DNA from: Opitutaceae bacterium
GTDB taxonomy: Bacteria; Verrucomicrobiota; Verrucomicrobiia; Opitutales; Opitutaceae
Reading direction: 5' to 3'
Length of the DNA stretch: 64,000 bases
Assembly: GCA_028284385.1 (NCBI GenBank)
Contig: JANQRT010000026.1
Span: forward strand, 62,001-126,000
Made by a program: the position numbers and the translations under genes. Positions within the stretch are counted from its first letter, which is position 1. Each line of letters opens with the position of its first letter. Positions 26,305 to 35,838 of this stretch are shown one piece after another. Under the pieces are notes generated by a model. That model searched no databases, had not been told where the DNA came from, and saw only the letters and a program-made list of their open reading frames with translations.

Positions 26305-26925
26305 ATGGATCGAATTTCAGATTTACTGCCCACACGGGTTTCGCTCTTGGACAGGGCGAAGTCGAGTAAGGATAATGACTCCTGGAACGATTTGCTCAGA
26401 TACTATCAGCCGTTTATAACGAAAATATTGGTACGAACGGGACTGAGAGGAACAGATTTGGAGGATGCGCGGCAAAGGGTTTTTTTGAAAATCTGGAACG
26501 GCTTAACGAATTATGAAAGAGATGAAAGTCGGGCGAGATTTCGAAATTGGCTGTCTACGTTAATTAGGAATGCCGCGATTGATTGGCATAAAGCCAATCG
26601 GCACACACGAATGGGCACTTCTATTGACTTCATAAGCGAAGACTCCCTTGATCCGGATGAACCGGAGATCGAGAACGCTATCGAATCGGAGTGGCAGAAG
26701 TATATTGTTGAGATTGCTATGGAGCGACTCAAATCAGTGTTCTCTGGAAAAGCTTTCGAAGTATTCGCATTGTCGTTACAGGGCGTTTCAAGCGATGAAA
26801 TCGCTAGTCAACTGAACATTCGAAAAGAGAGTGTATACGTCTTGCGAACAAGAGTGAAAAAGCGACTTAGCTTAGAGATAAAGACCATAAGAATTGAATT
26901 GGAAGGAGATGCTTCAAATGAGTGA
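26305..26925 (+). CDS. ECF-like sigma-70 factor paired with a Ser/Thr kinase
   Basis: A 206-aa protein from ATG 26305, which is preceded by GGAGGA at 26295-26300. The frame is also open from TTG 26293. Region 2: WNDLLRYYQPFITKILVRTG, LEDARQRVFLKIW and RFRNWLSTLIRNAAIDWHK. Region 4: VFALSLQGVSSDEIASQLNI. Its end overlaps the kinase start by 8 nt. Sigma factors next to Ser/Thr kinases (for example the ECF43 group) are known to be activated by phosphorylation instead of by release from an anti-sigma factor. Here the pair lies between a sulfatase and a TBDR, so it probably controls part of this locus; that link is inferred. Confidence 0.85.
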   Translation: MDRISDLLPTRVSLLDRAKSSKDNDSWNDLLRYYQPFITKILVRTGLRGTDLEDARQRVFLKIWNGLTNYERDESRARFRNWLSTLIRNAAIDWHKANRHTRMGTSIDFISEDSLDPDEPEIENAIESEWQKYIVEIAMERLKSVFSGKAFEVFALSLQGVSSDEIASQLNIRKESVYVLRTRVKKRLSLEIKTIRIELEGDASNE

Positions 26926-28990
26926 ATCAGAGAAATCTTACAAGAGAGCATTCGATGAAATGGAGTCATTTATAAGTATTCTCTATGATGAGGCGGATCC
27001 GAAGAACGTCGATTGCGAGCAGTCTGACTTGGAATTGGCTCCGATGTATCAAGCGCTTACAAAGATTGGAGAACGCTACGAGATTCTCGAACAGATCGGA
27101 AAGGGTGGCATGAAGGAAATATATCGCGCATTCGATCTGAGGTCTGCTCGACATGTGGCGATGGCAAAGCCGGTATCTAGTTTAACGAAAGATAATTACG
27201 ATGCGTTTTTGCGCGAAGCTCATCTAACGGCGCGCTTGGAACATCCTTGTATTGTTAATCTTTTCGATATGGGTATAGATGATGGTGGAATACCTTTCTT
27301 CACCATGGAACTGAAGAAAGGACGTTCGCTTCGGGAATTGATTCGCTCAGCGAGAAAGAATGATAGCGCTGAAGACTTTCATTTAAGAAAGCGACTGTTT
27401 ATAATCTTAAGAGTATGCGAGGCGATTTCCTATGCTCACTCGCGTCAAGTTCTACATTTGGATTTGAAGCCGGAAAATATCCAAGTAGGTCAGTTTGGCG
27501 AAGTTCAGGTGTGTGACTGGGGAATGGGAGTTGTCGTTCCTCGAAATGAAGATGGCTTGAACGATTCGGAAATATTGTTGGATCCAGACCTTTACGGTCC
27601 TTTGATGCTTCATGCTCGGGGTACGCTCGGGTACATGGCGCCGGAGCAAAGAGACCCACGTTCTCCTAAAACGATAGCGATGGATATTTTCGCTTTAGGT
27701 TGTCTGCTTCAAGAGCTAGTGACGCTTGAACTACCGGATAAGGCTATTCGCGACCAATCCGCAGTCGACTCCCCTATTAAGGCGATTATTGCCAAAGCGC
27801 GGAGAGATAATCCGGCTGAACGTTATAGTTCCGTGGAAGAGTTGCATCAGGATTTGTCTAGGTATATAGGCGGATTCAGCACATCGGTGGAGCGAGCCGG
27901 TTTTTTACGTGAAGTACGGCTTTTCTATTTTCGAAACCGGGTTCCGTGTCTTATTTCGATCTTGTTTTTAGGGCTGATGGCAGGTTCGGGTATCTGGTTC
28001 ACCAAGCAACTTCGAGATGAACATTTGAAGACTGAGGTGGCTTATGCGAAGTCACAAGAGTCCCTGCTCATCGCGGAAGAAGAGAGATCGCTTGCAAATG
28101 AGGCGCGCCAAAGGGCGGAGGATGCCGTGGCCAAGCACAAGCGTGAACGGGAGCTCGCTACTGTGCTGTTGGATCGCCAGATAGAGAATTCTCGGGCGGG
28201 AGCGGAATTATTATTGGATAATCTTATCATGGATAATTCTCTGAGTTTGGCGGCAGTCGAAAATGCTTTTGAGCATATGGACAAGGCGCTTGCTGAAGGC
28301 GCTCCCAATTCCGATTGGTTTACTGCCCAGAAAGCGTATACATTGTTCCTTACTCAGCGATTTTCAGAGGCGGAAGAATATTACGCGATCAGTGTGGGGG
28401 ATCAGAGCGATCTTAGGGAGATCATACCGGATTTTGAGAAACTAGTAGGGGAGAATGGCATCCTTCCGGTAGACGATTTTATTCGCCTGATTCAACGTAT
28501 TCCCGCAACGGGACGAGAACGAAACCCTCTAATCGAGAAAATGGTCGTATACGATAGCCTCAACCGCGATTCTCAGCTGGAAAAGACGAGGATAATTCAG
28601 GCCGTTCTGGAAATGTCTAATCCGAACTGGAGAAATCAGAGCTTCAACTTTGATTCGGTATCGAGTCATTTATCCGTAAGCGGGGAGGGTTTTTATTCCT
28701 TTTTTCGGAAACCGGCCCTGACGGGGATTGATAGTGCGCCTAACTTGAATTTGCTCCGAATGCTGAACGTTAGAAGCATTGAAATAAGATCAAGTTCATT
28801 CGCGGATCTCGCTCAATTGTCCGAGTTAAATCTTCATAGAATCGATATTAGGGGCACGTCCGTTACGGAGCTCGAATCGCTTGCTAATATAAGTACGCTT
28901 AACATGCTTGTGATTGAGCCTGATCAGTTTACATCGGAGCAAATTGTAGAGCTCCCGAAGCGAATTGCTGTCGAGAAGCGTTTGCTGTAG
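26918..28990 (+). CDS. membrane-anchored Ser/Thr protein kinase
   Basis: A 690-aa protein from ATG 26918 (GGAAGGAG at 26901-26908). Residues about 54-330 are a Hanks-type kinase: glycine loop IGKGGMKEIYRAFD (60-73), Lys in HVAMAKPV, catalytic loop HLDLKPEN with Asp182, and DWG (Asp200) in place of DFG. The missing Arg of HRD means it probably does not need activation-loop phosphorylation. One membrane segment follows at about 341-362 (CLISILFLGLMAGSGIWF), then a coiled coil rich in Glu/Arg/Ala to about residue 425. The C-terminal part of about 260 residues ends in leucine-rich strands (SELNLHRIDIRGTSVTELES) and would be the outside sensor. The upstream sigma factor is the likely target. Confidence 0.85.
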   Translation: MSESEKSYKRAFDEMESFISILYDEADPKNVDCEQSDLELAPMYQALTKIGERYEILEQIGKGGMKEIYRAFDLRSARHVAMAKPVSSLTKDNYDAFLREAHLTARLEHPCIVNLFDMGIDDGGIPFFTMELKKGRSLRELIRSARKNDSAEDFHLRKRLFIILRVCEAISYAHSRQVLHLDLKPENIQVGQFGEVQVCDWGMGVVVPRNEDGLNDSEILLDPDLYGPLMLHARGTLGYMAPEQRDPRSPKTIAMDIFALGCLLQELVTLELPDKAIRDQSAVDSPIKAIIAKARRDNPAERYSSVEELHQDLSRYIGGFSTSVERAGFLREVRLFYFRNRVPCLISILFLGLMAGSGIWFTKQLRDEHLKTEVAYAKSQESLLIAEEERSLANEARQRAEDAVAKHKRERELATVLLDRQIENSRAGAELLLDNLIMDNSLSLAAVENAFEHMDKALAEGAPNSDWFTAQKAYTLFLTQRFSEAEEYYAISVGDQSDLREIIPDFEKLVGENGILPVDDFIRLIQRIPATGRERNPLIEKMVVYDSLNRDSQLEKTRIIQAVLEMSNPNWRNQSFNFDSVSSHLSVSGEGFYSFFRKPALTGIDSAPNLNLLRMLNVRSIEIRSSSFADLAQLSELNLHRIDIRGTSVTELESLANISTLNMLVIEPDQFTSEQIVELPKRIAVEKRLL

Positions 28991-29092
28991 CACGAGAGTT
29001 AGTTCAAATTTTGAATGTTTGAGCTGTACTGATTTCGAATTGCTGGAAGTGGCTCCTGGAAAGTATTAAAACGACTCGCATTTTCTGAATAT

Positions 29093-29147
29093 CCGGAAAG
29101 TCGAATGCTGTAAAACGGATTACAGCTGACAGTAAACGACTTTCCGG
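29093..29147. repeat. nested perfect hairpin after the kinase gene
   Basis: CCGGAAAGTCG (29093-29103) pairs with CGACTTTCCGG (29137-29147). Inside, GCTGTAA (29107-29113) pairs with TTACAGC (29120-29126). CGACTCGCA is directly repeated outside it (29072-29080 and 29151-29159). It starts 103 nt after the kinase stop. There is no U-run, so it is more likely a dispersed palindrome or an RNA processing or attenuation structure than a standard terminator. Confidence 0.55.
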
Positions 29148-29476
29148 GCGCGACTCGCACGCCAAATTGACGGATTTCTCCGTGTGGACTCGAATGTTGG
29201 AGTGGCTTGTTGGGCCTCTCTCTTGGCGAAAAATAGGGATTTAGAAAAAAAGAGAGAACCTTTGTTAAGGAATTGTTCCGCCGTCAGTTCCTCCTTTTTG
29301 AGGACTTATTGTGGCCCAACCCCGAAATTTCAACGACTCCATTTATACTGCGCACGGAATGGCTGTGTCGCCCGCGCGTTTACGTTCCGTGCTATTCAGT
29401 GGGCTCGTTTATAAAGAGACCCTTCTAAGCAGCAAGATAGAAACCTTAGCTGCATATATAGCCCACCGTAAATAGC

Positions 29477-29505
29477 TGATATATATGTTTTTTTAAAATA
29501 TATCA
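29477..29505. promoter_or_regulatory. AT-rich inverted repeat upstream of TonB receptor
   Basis: TGATATAT and ATATATCA form the arms of an imperfect palindrome about 140 bp upstream of the receptor start. Placement and symmetry suit a regulator binding site, but low-complexity AT sequence makes chance pairing easy. Confidence 0.3.
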
Positions 29506-29643
29506 ACGCTGACCCATAGGGAAAGCATTTGAGTGCTCGCGGTTCATTCTAAACCCGCTGTGAAATCTGAAAAGATCCCGCGTATGTCGCATATAATCAT
29601 ATAATACTACTACCCAAACTAACAAACGAAGCCCCTAATAGGT

Positions 29644-32600
29644 ATGAATATTAACAGAAAACCGCCCCGAATTCGACGATTGCTGCTATTGGCATTCGTA
29701 AGCGCTGCGTATGTCGGCGCTCAAGATGATTCCCAAGACGATGATGAAGTATTCCAGCTCTCACCATTCACTGTAGACGGTTCAGGAGAAATGGGATACA
29801 CGGCAACGTCCACGTTGGCGGGAACTCGCATCAATACGAAATTGAGCGACCTTGCCAACTCGATCACGGTTGTGACGAAAGAGCTTATGGAGGACCTTCA
29901 GGTAACCGAAGCCACCACAATGCTTCCTTTCGTAGGCAATCTGGAAACGGCTGGAGCAGATGGAACTTTCGGTGGCGTTGGAACAGGTGGCGAAACGATT
30001 GAATACCGTGGCATCAATCGGAATCCGGATAATCGCAACCGCGTACGCGGTTTAGCGAGGGCAGACTCTACACGTAACTACGTGCCGACTAACATCAAGT
30101 TTGACTCGTATAACACTGAGCGTGTTACAGTGAACCGAGGACCGAATTCGACTTTGTTCGGTTTGGGTTCGCCAGGTGGAATAGTGGACAACACGACGAT
30201 CTCGCCGCGCATGGCGAACCGAAACAAGGTTCAATTTACCTACGGTTCTTTCGGGGCTTATCGCGCGACTGTTGACATTGATCGTGTACTGATTGAAGAC
30301 CGTTTGGGCATACGCGTTGCCGGACTGCATCGTCGTCACGCTTGGCGTCAGAACCATACCTTCGAAGACGACGATCGGTTGACCGTGGCGCTGCGCTACA
30401 AGCCGACTAAGAACACCAATATCAAGTTCAGCCAGGAGTTTGGTAGCATCGAAGCGCGCCGACCGCGCTTCAGCGGTCCAACCGACGGTTTCACGCGGTG
30501 GTTCGAAGCTCCTTGGGCGGATCCGACTCATCCGAGTGGAAAGATCACGCACAATCCGAGTTTGGGCCTTGGTTTCAGAGACTCAAATCGAGACCTGCTA
30601 CGGGCTCCTGGTTCCTGGTTTTTTCAGCCAGGTGCCGTTTACGAGAATAATGGGGGACCTCTCCGTCCCTTGGATATCCATAACGCCTGGGAACGAGAGA
30701 CCCCAAATGGAAACAACGCGCCCGATGGAAGCCGTCTAGATTTTCGTTCATTTAGCATAACCCAATTTCGTCAATGGTCTAGTTCGGGGACATTCGCGGC
30801 GGTCACAGGTCGTACGGATGGCGGTTTCTTTGGCGTGGATGCGCTACCTGATCGGACTGTAGTCGATTGGGCTGAAAATATTATTACGGGACCCAATCAC
30901 GGTCAAAAAGAAGCTTTCGAAGTAGGAGCATTGAGTTTGGACCATGGCTGGGACTTCCCGTTGGGCAAGTTTGGCGTTGAGCTTATGGCAAGTCACGAGG
31001 AATTGGAGCGAGGCTTTTACGACGCCTTTAATGGGAACCGTGGCTACCAGCTGTCGATCGACCTGAACACGACTCTCAATACGGGAGCGGAGAATCCGAA
31101 CTTTGGCCGCCCCTTCGTCGCAGGGGAAACGACGCGCGAGCAGAGTAATCGTAGCCGCGACGTCCAGCGCGCCACCGTCTTCTACGAAATCGACTTCAAA
31201 CGCGGTGATCACAAACTCGGCTGGCTTTTCGGTCGTCACGTGGGCACCTTGTTTGGCCAGGATTTCTCTAATTATACTAGGAACTACTTTTCTCGGAATC
31301 TTATAGATCCTGCCTCTCTATTGACGATGAGCAATGCGACGAGCCTTACCTCTGGCGCGGCTCGATTGCAAAATGCGATCTATGTGGGATCGAGCTTCGC
31401 GAACGATTCGGCTCCCGTAGGTGGTCAGGGTGTCATTACTCCGGTGCAGAGCCCGTTGGATCTCGACGGCACATTCACAGGTACCTATTTCGATGAGGCT
31501 ACCCTAAGCTGGGTGACGACTCCCGTCACGCCGATCAACGTGCTGACAAACGATGAAAACTTCTATAACTATATCACTGGGGATAGTTTCAACCGAGTGG
31601 ATACTGGCTCGCACGCTTATATCCACCAGACATATCTTTTCGGTCAAGAGTGGCTTATAGGCACCTATGGGTACCGTACGGATAAAGTGGTATCATATGG
31701 AAGCGATATAGCCGACTTTACTGATCCTTCTACCGGAGAGCTTCGTACCAATGGGCGCTTTTCCAATAATATAGTGAATTGGCGTACGCGACAGCTCAAC
31801 GAGAGTCCTATCGGCGAACCGTTCCAACAACCAACGGAGTCGCTTGGATTCGTCATGCACGTTCCTGAATTTGTGCCGCTTCCAGAAGGTGTGAATGTTT
31901 CATTCCACTGGCAGGATGCAGAGAATTTCCAAATAGGTTCTACACGCATGAATATCCTGGGCGATATCATTACGCCGCCTACCGGAACGACTAAAGAGCA
32001 AGGTATTACGATTGGGTTATGGAACGACAAGTTCGTCTTGAAATTCAACGAATACGAAACGCTTTCCAGAGGCTATTTTAGTCCAGATGGCGACCTCTAC
32101 CAAATCGACAGACGCGTAGTTCGCGAGAACACTCCAGAGGCGCTTGCTGCAGCGGGTTGGCAGGGACCTCCGCAATTCTATCAAGATCTCGTTAACTGGC
32201 GAGTTGTAGAGGACCCTGGTACAAATAGCGGTTACAATGTTGAAACAGATCCCACGGACCTGCCGATATCTGACACGCAAAGCACTTTGTCCGAAGGTAT
32301 TGAGTTAGACTTGATCTACAATCCTTCGAATAGATGGCGTATCGCAGCGAATCTCTCCCAACAAGAAGCTCGCCGGAGCAACATTGGCCCTGGGGCAATC
32401 GTGTACTTCAACGCTCGCGTTGACGAGTGGACATCCACTGGTCCAACCGGCGATCTCCAACTCGACACCTCAGGACAGGAGCTTCGCCTCCGAGTCGTGG
32501 ATGTTGTAACTAATTCGATGAATATTCTTTTTGCGCGAGAAGGCCAATTGGCTGACGAAATTCGCGAATGGAGATTGAACTTGGTCACAAACTACAATTT

Positions 32601-32952
32601 CGCTCCCGATTCCAAATTTAAAGGATGGAATATCGGCGGCGCGTTTCGCTGGGAAGACGAGCGGGCAGCTGGCTACCCGATCATAACTCAGACGCAGGAC
32701 GGTGGAGAAATCCAAGTTCCAGATCTGGCAAATCCGTATATGGATGACGCGGTTGAGAACCTGAATCTATGGATTGGATACGAGACCAAGATCAGGAACG
32801 ACACTATGGACTGGAAGCTCCAGTTGAATCTGAATAATGTATTGAATTCAGGTGAGATTCGCACGACTGCATTCCAGCCCGACGGTACTTTTAGATCTGG
32901 CGTATGGCGTGAAGGTCGCACCTTTCAGCTAAGATCTTCGTTTGAATTCTAA
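29644..32952 (+). CDS. TonB-dependent outer-membrane receptor
   Basis: A 1102-aa receptor. Signal peptide at residues 1-27 (RIRRLLLLAFVSAAYVGA). A probable TonB-interaction segment, DDEVFQLSPFTV, comes directly before the plug (TSTLAGTRINTKLSDLANSI, VNRGPNSTLFGLGSPGGIVD). The remaining about 850 residues form the 22-strand barrel, ending RTFQLRSSFEF with the aromatic last residue needed for Bam-dependent insertion. There is no N-terminal STN signalling domain, and there is no SusD-like gene nearby, as is usual outside the Bacteroidetes. It should import a large glycan fragment. Two hairpins follow the stop. The sigma factor/kinase pair lies 650 bp upstream on the same strand. Confidence 0.92.
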   Translation: MNINRKPPRIRRLLLLAFVSAAYVGAQDDSQDDDEVFQLSPFTVDGSGEMGYTATSTLAGTRINTKLSDLANSITVVTKELMEDLQVTEATTMLPFVGNLETAGADGTFGGVGTGGETIEYRGINRNPDNRNRVRGLARADSTRNYVPTNIKFDSYNTERVTVNRGPNSTLFGLGSPGGIVDNTTISPRMANRNKVQFTYGSFGAYRATVDIDRVLIEDRLGIRVAGLHRRHAWRQNHTFEDDDRLTVALRYKPTKNTNIKFSQEFGSIEARRPRFSGPTDGFTRWFEAPWADPTHPSGKITHNPSLGLGFRDSNRDLLRAPGSWFFQPGAVYENNGGPLRPLDIHNAWERETPNGNNAPDGSRLDFRSFSITQFRQWSSSGTFAAVTGRTDGGFFGVDALPDRTVVDWAENIITGPNHGQKEAFEVGALSLDHGWDFPLGKFGVELMASHEELERGFYDAFNGNRGYQLSIDLNTTLNTGAENPNFGRPFVAGETTREQSNRSRDVQRATVFYEIDFKRGDHKLGWLFGRHVGTLFGQDFSNYTRNYFSRNLIDPASLLTMSNATSLTSGAARLQNAIYVGSSFANDSAPVGGQGVITPVQSPLDLDGTFTGTYFDEATLSWVTTPVTPINVLTNDENFYNYITGDSFNRVDTGSHAYIHQTYLFGQEWLIGTYGYRTDKVVSYGSDIADFTDPSTGELRTNGRFSNNIVNWRTRQLNESPIGEPFQQPTESLGFVMHVPEFVPLPEGVNVSFHWQDAENFQIGSTRMNILGDIITPPTGTTKEQGITIGLWNDKFVLKFNEYETLSRGYFSPDGDLYQIDRRVVRENTPEALAAAGWQGPPQFYQDLVNWRVVEDPGTNSGYNVETDPTDLPISDTQSTLSEGIELDLIYNPSNRWRIAANLSQQEARRSNIGPGAIVYFNARVDEWTSTGPTGDLQLDTSGQELRLRVVDVVTNSMNILFAREGQLADEIREWRLNLVTNYNFAPDSKFKGWNIGGAFRWEDERAAGYPIITQTQDGGEIQVPDLANPYMDDAVENLNLWIGYETKIRNDTMDWKLQLNLNNVLNSGEIRTTAFQPDGTFRSGVWREGRTFQLRSSFEF

Positions 32953-32989
32953 TAGTATTCATTTTCTAAATACTTAGAAATGCTTTATA

Positions 32990-33021
32990 TTGGCTGAGGG
33001 ATTGATCTGTCCCTCGGCCAA
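32990..33021. terminator. hairpin terminator after TonB receptor
   Basis: TTGGCTGAGGGA (32990-33001) pairs with TCCCTCGGCCAA (33010-33021), one G-T wobble, 8-nt loop, followed by ATTT. It lies 38 nt after the receptor stop. Confidence 0.65.
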
Positions 33022-33037
33022 ATTTGTAAATGGCATC

Positions 33038-33067
33038 AACAACGCTCTTTTCAATAAGAGCGTTGTT
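33038..33067. terminator. second hairpin between convergent genes
   Basis: AACAACGCTCTT (33038-33049) pairs perfectly with AAGAGCGTTGTT (33056-33067). No T-run follows on the plus strand. It may stop transcription from either side of the convergent pair. Confidence 0.5.
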
Positions 33068-33215
33068 ATCATGAGGGACGTGCAAAATAGTTGATAGGAG
33101 AATCGGTGAGGATTCTATATGCGAATCTATCGCTTTTATTCATTCCCGGCCTATCTATGAATCTCTCGGTAAATTCGTGCGAATGTTGTTTTTCATTACC
33201 CATCGGATTTGGCAT

Positions 33216-35525
33216 TTAATCCGGATTTGCTTTTTCAGAGGAATCCAGTTGCTTTTCGCTTGCAAGGATCTCCTTGCTCTTCTCCTCGAGGAGCGAGCTG
33301 TCAAATAGCAGACCTCTTTGAGCTAGAAATTCCGCAGCGTACAAAAGCGATTTGACGGCGGTGTCCCGATCTCCTGATTTGACGTAAGCGTCGGCGAGGA
33401 AAATCGCGCCGTACGGTAGTGGAAGTTCCAACACGATATCCTCGTGGAGGAGTGCATTCTCTAGTGGCAGCGAAACGAGAGAGAAAAGCTGGTTAGCGGC
33501 TTTGGAAGTATCTCCTGTCTCGATCGCCAGTCTGGCCGACGTGAGCAACGAGGCGGCGTGATTTGGGAGCCGATGTAGCGAACTTTCAATGACGTTGATC
33601 GCTTCGCCGAATTTAGACTGTCGTTCGTACAGTCGAGCCAAGTGGACGACCGCATTGGCGCGAAACGCCTCGTGCTCCTGGTTCGATCGGGAATCGCTCT
33701 GAGAGTCAATCAGGGCGAGCGCTTTCTGGTGAGCCTCTTCAGCTCTGGTAAGATCATCCACAATCTCCAGCGCAATACCGTATTCCGTATAGAAACGGGG
33801 CGACTGGGCGAAGTGTGGTTCGCTCTGCTCGAATAACTGCATAGCGGCGTCGGTATTGCCGCTACTTCCGTAGTATCCTACAAGATACAAACAGGTCTCG
33901 AGAGAGTCGGGGTTTGCAGATAGAGCCTCTTTCAAAACGACTTCACCCTCTTCGAGGCGTCTGTCGCGGAAGAGTAGTCGGGCAAGAGCGATTCGGGGAG
34001 AAACCAAGTTCGGTTGGTGTAGAAACGCGGCTCTATACGTAGCCATGGCCTGGGCAGTTTGGCCCTGCCTTTCATAGATGGTCGCGAGCTTGTGGTAGGC
34101 GCTTCCTAAACTTGGGTCGGATTCGATGGCGAGTTCGTAATGACGCTTCGCTCTATGAAATTCGCCCTGCTGCTCGAGATGGCCTCCATGGGCATAGTGA
34201 TAAAGGGCCTCGCCGCCTGCCAACGTGACGTCGAACTCCCGCTGGGCTTTCTCAAGTTCGGCGATGTCCTTCTGGTTTTCTGGGATTACTTGGACCATTA
34301 GCTCCGCCATTTCGTCGGTAGAGCGCCATCCGCCGCGTACGTTGACTGGGGGCGAGTTGGGGTTCCTTATGTTTGTCTCCGAGTTGTCGAAGACGTATTC
34401 CATGTGGAGTTTCGACCCTGCTGGAAGGAAAACGGGCTCTTGGTACCGGTAATCTCCTTGCCAGTTGAAATCCCAGTCGGAAATGCGAAGCAGCTGTTGA
34501 ATCTCCCCATCGGGTAGCGTGGCGAAAAACTTGATGTCTTTTCCTAGGTAGTGAGCGTGTGGATACACACTTGATATGAATAGGCTGACGGGTATTTGGA
34601 GGGACTTCGAGACGGTGTATGCCGATTCCCCGGCTGGGATGTCGATGTCGTATTCGCGAAGTTGGAATACGAACGACTTTTTGAGGGGAGGCTTGTCAGC
34701 GAAATGCAATCCTATCTTCGGGTTGACCCTAGTCGGTTTCCCGTTTGGAAGCATATGGAATTGGAGGACCAGGTCTGTTCCGGGAGCGAGTTCCCAAGCG
34801 GTATCAGAATGGGCTTCGTAGGGGACTTGCCCCGGCGTCCATCCGACGATATGGCCCGACGGGGGAGCGCTAGAACCAATGCCCATGCCGTCGAAACCGA
34901 TGCCGTCTTCCGCCTTGTCGCGTTCCCTCGAGCGGCCGGTGCTATCGAGCATCAAAAGCGCGTGGTGTATCGCCAGTCGCGATTTTGGAAGAAGCTCAAA
35001 GGATGTCACGTAGGCGGTTTTCTGTAGCGGAATGGGGACTACAAAATTCCGATAGACGTCTTTGCCTTCTCCGGGCAGAATGTAGTCTTCCTCAAGTTCG
35101 ATGACGAGATCCGGTTCTCCGAGTAGCCATTGGTTTCCGGTAGGGCCAGCTTGAGGGACGCGCGTTGGATCTCCAGGCTGAACTCCGGATTCGTACCACT
35201 TTTTCAGCGCCTGCATGTCTTCGTTAGAAAGTATTCTCTCCCCAATTAGGGCGGGTCCGTACCCAGGATCCGGCTTCCATGGCGGCATGAAACGATTTTG
35301 GGTGACTTCGACTATCTGCCGAGCTCGACGTCGGACCTGCTCATATGTTTCGAGAGGAAAGGGACCGATGCCATCCTGATGATGGCATGCAATGCAATTT
35401 TTGCTGATGATAGGCGAAATCGTATCCGCGTAGGTCACTGGTTCGGATTCGCTCTGCGCGGCGCATGAGCTGGAGATCGCCGTTGCGAGCGTTCCTCTCA
35501 ATACATGTGGTAATAAACGTGGCAT
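33216..35525 (-). CDS. cytochrome c / copper type II monooxygenase-like / TPR protein
   Basis: A 769-aa exported protein from ATG 35525; the frame is open to 35579. The N-terminus has an export signal ending near SSSCAAQSESE, possibly a lipoprotein. A haem c motif, CIACH (residues 44-48), follows, with MPPWKPDPGYG as probable axial-Met region. Residues about 140-420 resemble the copper-dependent ascorbate (PHM-like) monooxygenases: LAIHHALLML, LVLQFHMLPNG, YPHAHYLGKD and SKLHMEYVFDN supply His/Met candidates for two coppers. The C-terminal about 330 residues are TPR repeats. The combination is known from uncharacterised planctomycete, acidobacterial and verrucomicrobial proteins. It might oxidise a substrate at the envelope using electrons from the haem. 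Its link to the glycan locus is only positional. Confidence 0.75.
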   Translation of the reverse strand: MPRLLPHVLRGTLATAISSSCAAQSESEPVTYADTISPIISKNCIACHHQDGIGPFPLETYEQVRRRARQIVEVTQNRFMPPWKPDPGYGPALIGERILSNEDMQALKKWYESGVQPGDPTRVPQAGPTGNQWLLGEPDLVIELEEDYILPGEGKDVYRNFVVPIPLQKTAYVTSFELLPKSRLAIHHALLMLDSTGRSRERDKAEDGIGFDGMGIGSSAPPSGHIVGWTPGQVPYEAHSDTAWELAPGTDLVLQFHMLPNGKPTRVNPKIGLHFADKPPLKKSFVFQLREYDIDIPAGESAYTVSKSLQIPVSLFISSVYPHAHYLGKDIKFFATLPDGEIQQLLRISDWDFNWQGDYRYQEPVFLPAGSKLHMEYVFDNSETNIRNPNSPPVNVRGGWRSTDEMAELMVQVIPENQKDIAELEKAQREFDVTLAGGEALYHYAHGGHLEQQGEFHRAKRHYELAIESDPSLGSAYHKLATIYERQGQTAQAMATYRAAFLHQPNLVSPRIALARLLFRDRRLEEGEVVLKEALSANPDSLETCLYLVGYYGSSGNTDAAMQLFEQSEPHFAQSPRFYTEYGIALEIVDDLTRAEEAHQKALALIDSQSDSRSNQEHEAFRANAVVHLARLYERQSKFGEAINVIESSLHRLPNHAASLLTSARLAIETGDTSKAANQLFSLVSLPLENALLHEDIVLELPLPYGAIFLADAYVKSGDRDTAVKSLLYAAEFLAQRGLLFDSSLLEEKSKEILASEKQLDSSEKANPD

Positions 35526-35643
35526 CGAGTGTTGCGGAAAGCGTTTTCCAGTATTGTAGCTAAATTGGCGTTGTATCAATAAACAACGTACTTATTCTCA
35601 ATTTGAGAATCTCAACGAGCGAGCGATTGGTAAGCGAGGAGAT

Positions 35644-35838
35644 CTAATCGGTATTCCCAGGCGCGAATATTCCCGTGCGGTAGCCTTTGGAAACCGCAGC
35701 CGGGACGTTTCGGACATTGAGCTTCTCGTAAATGTGGGCCACGTGAGTGACGACTGTGGTGTTGCTGATGCCGAGTACAGTCGCGATCTCTTTCTTCAAA
35801 TAGCCTTCCGCGATCTTCGCGATTGTTCCCGTTCGCAT
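35644..35838 (-). pseudogene. truncated LuxR-type HTH regulator
   Basis: 64 codons that contain nearly a whole LuxR/NarL DNA-binding domain (AKIAEGYLKKEIATVLGISN, then VAHIYEKLNVRN) but no receiver or other N-terminal domain. The domain breaks at its first helix near 35825, where the MFS fragment on the other strand also begins. A free-standing HTH starting at ATG 35838 could still be made, but the coincidence of break points argues for a remnant. Confidence 0.7.

Larger units (their letters stand above)
28991..29643. other. long leader of the first TonB receptor gene
   Basis: About 650 bp without a convincing gene. It holds the nested hairpin at 29093-29147, GTTGGGCC/GGCCCAAC ends at 29209-29216 and 29313-29320, and the AT-rich inverted repeat at 29477-29505. 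Two TATAAT sequences occur at 29592-29597 and 29600-29605, just before the receptor start, with no good -35 partner. Confidence 0.4.

Noticed and set aside
29184..29414. 76-codon open frame in the leader of the first TonB receptor
   Set aside because: No ribosome binding site, no similarity that I can see, and it lies in a region of inverted repeats.
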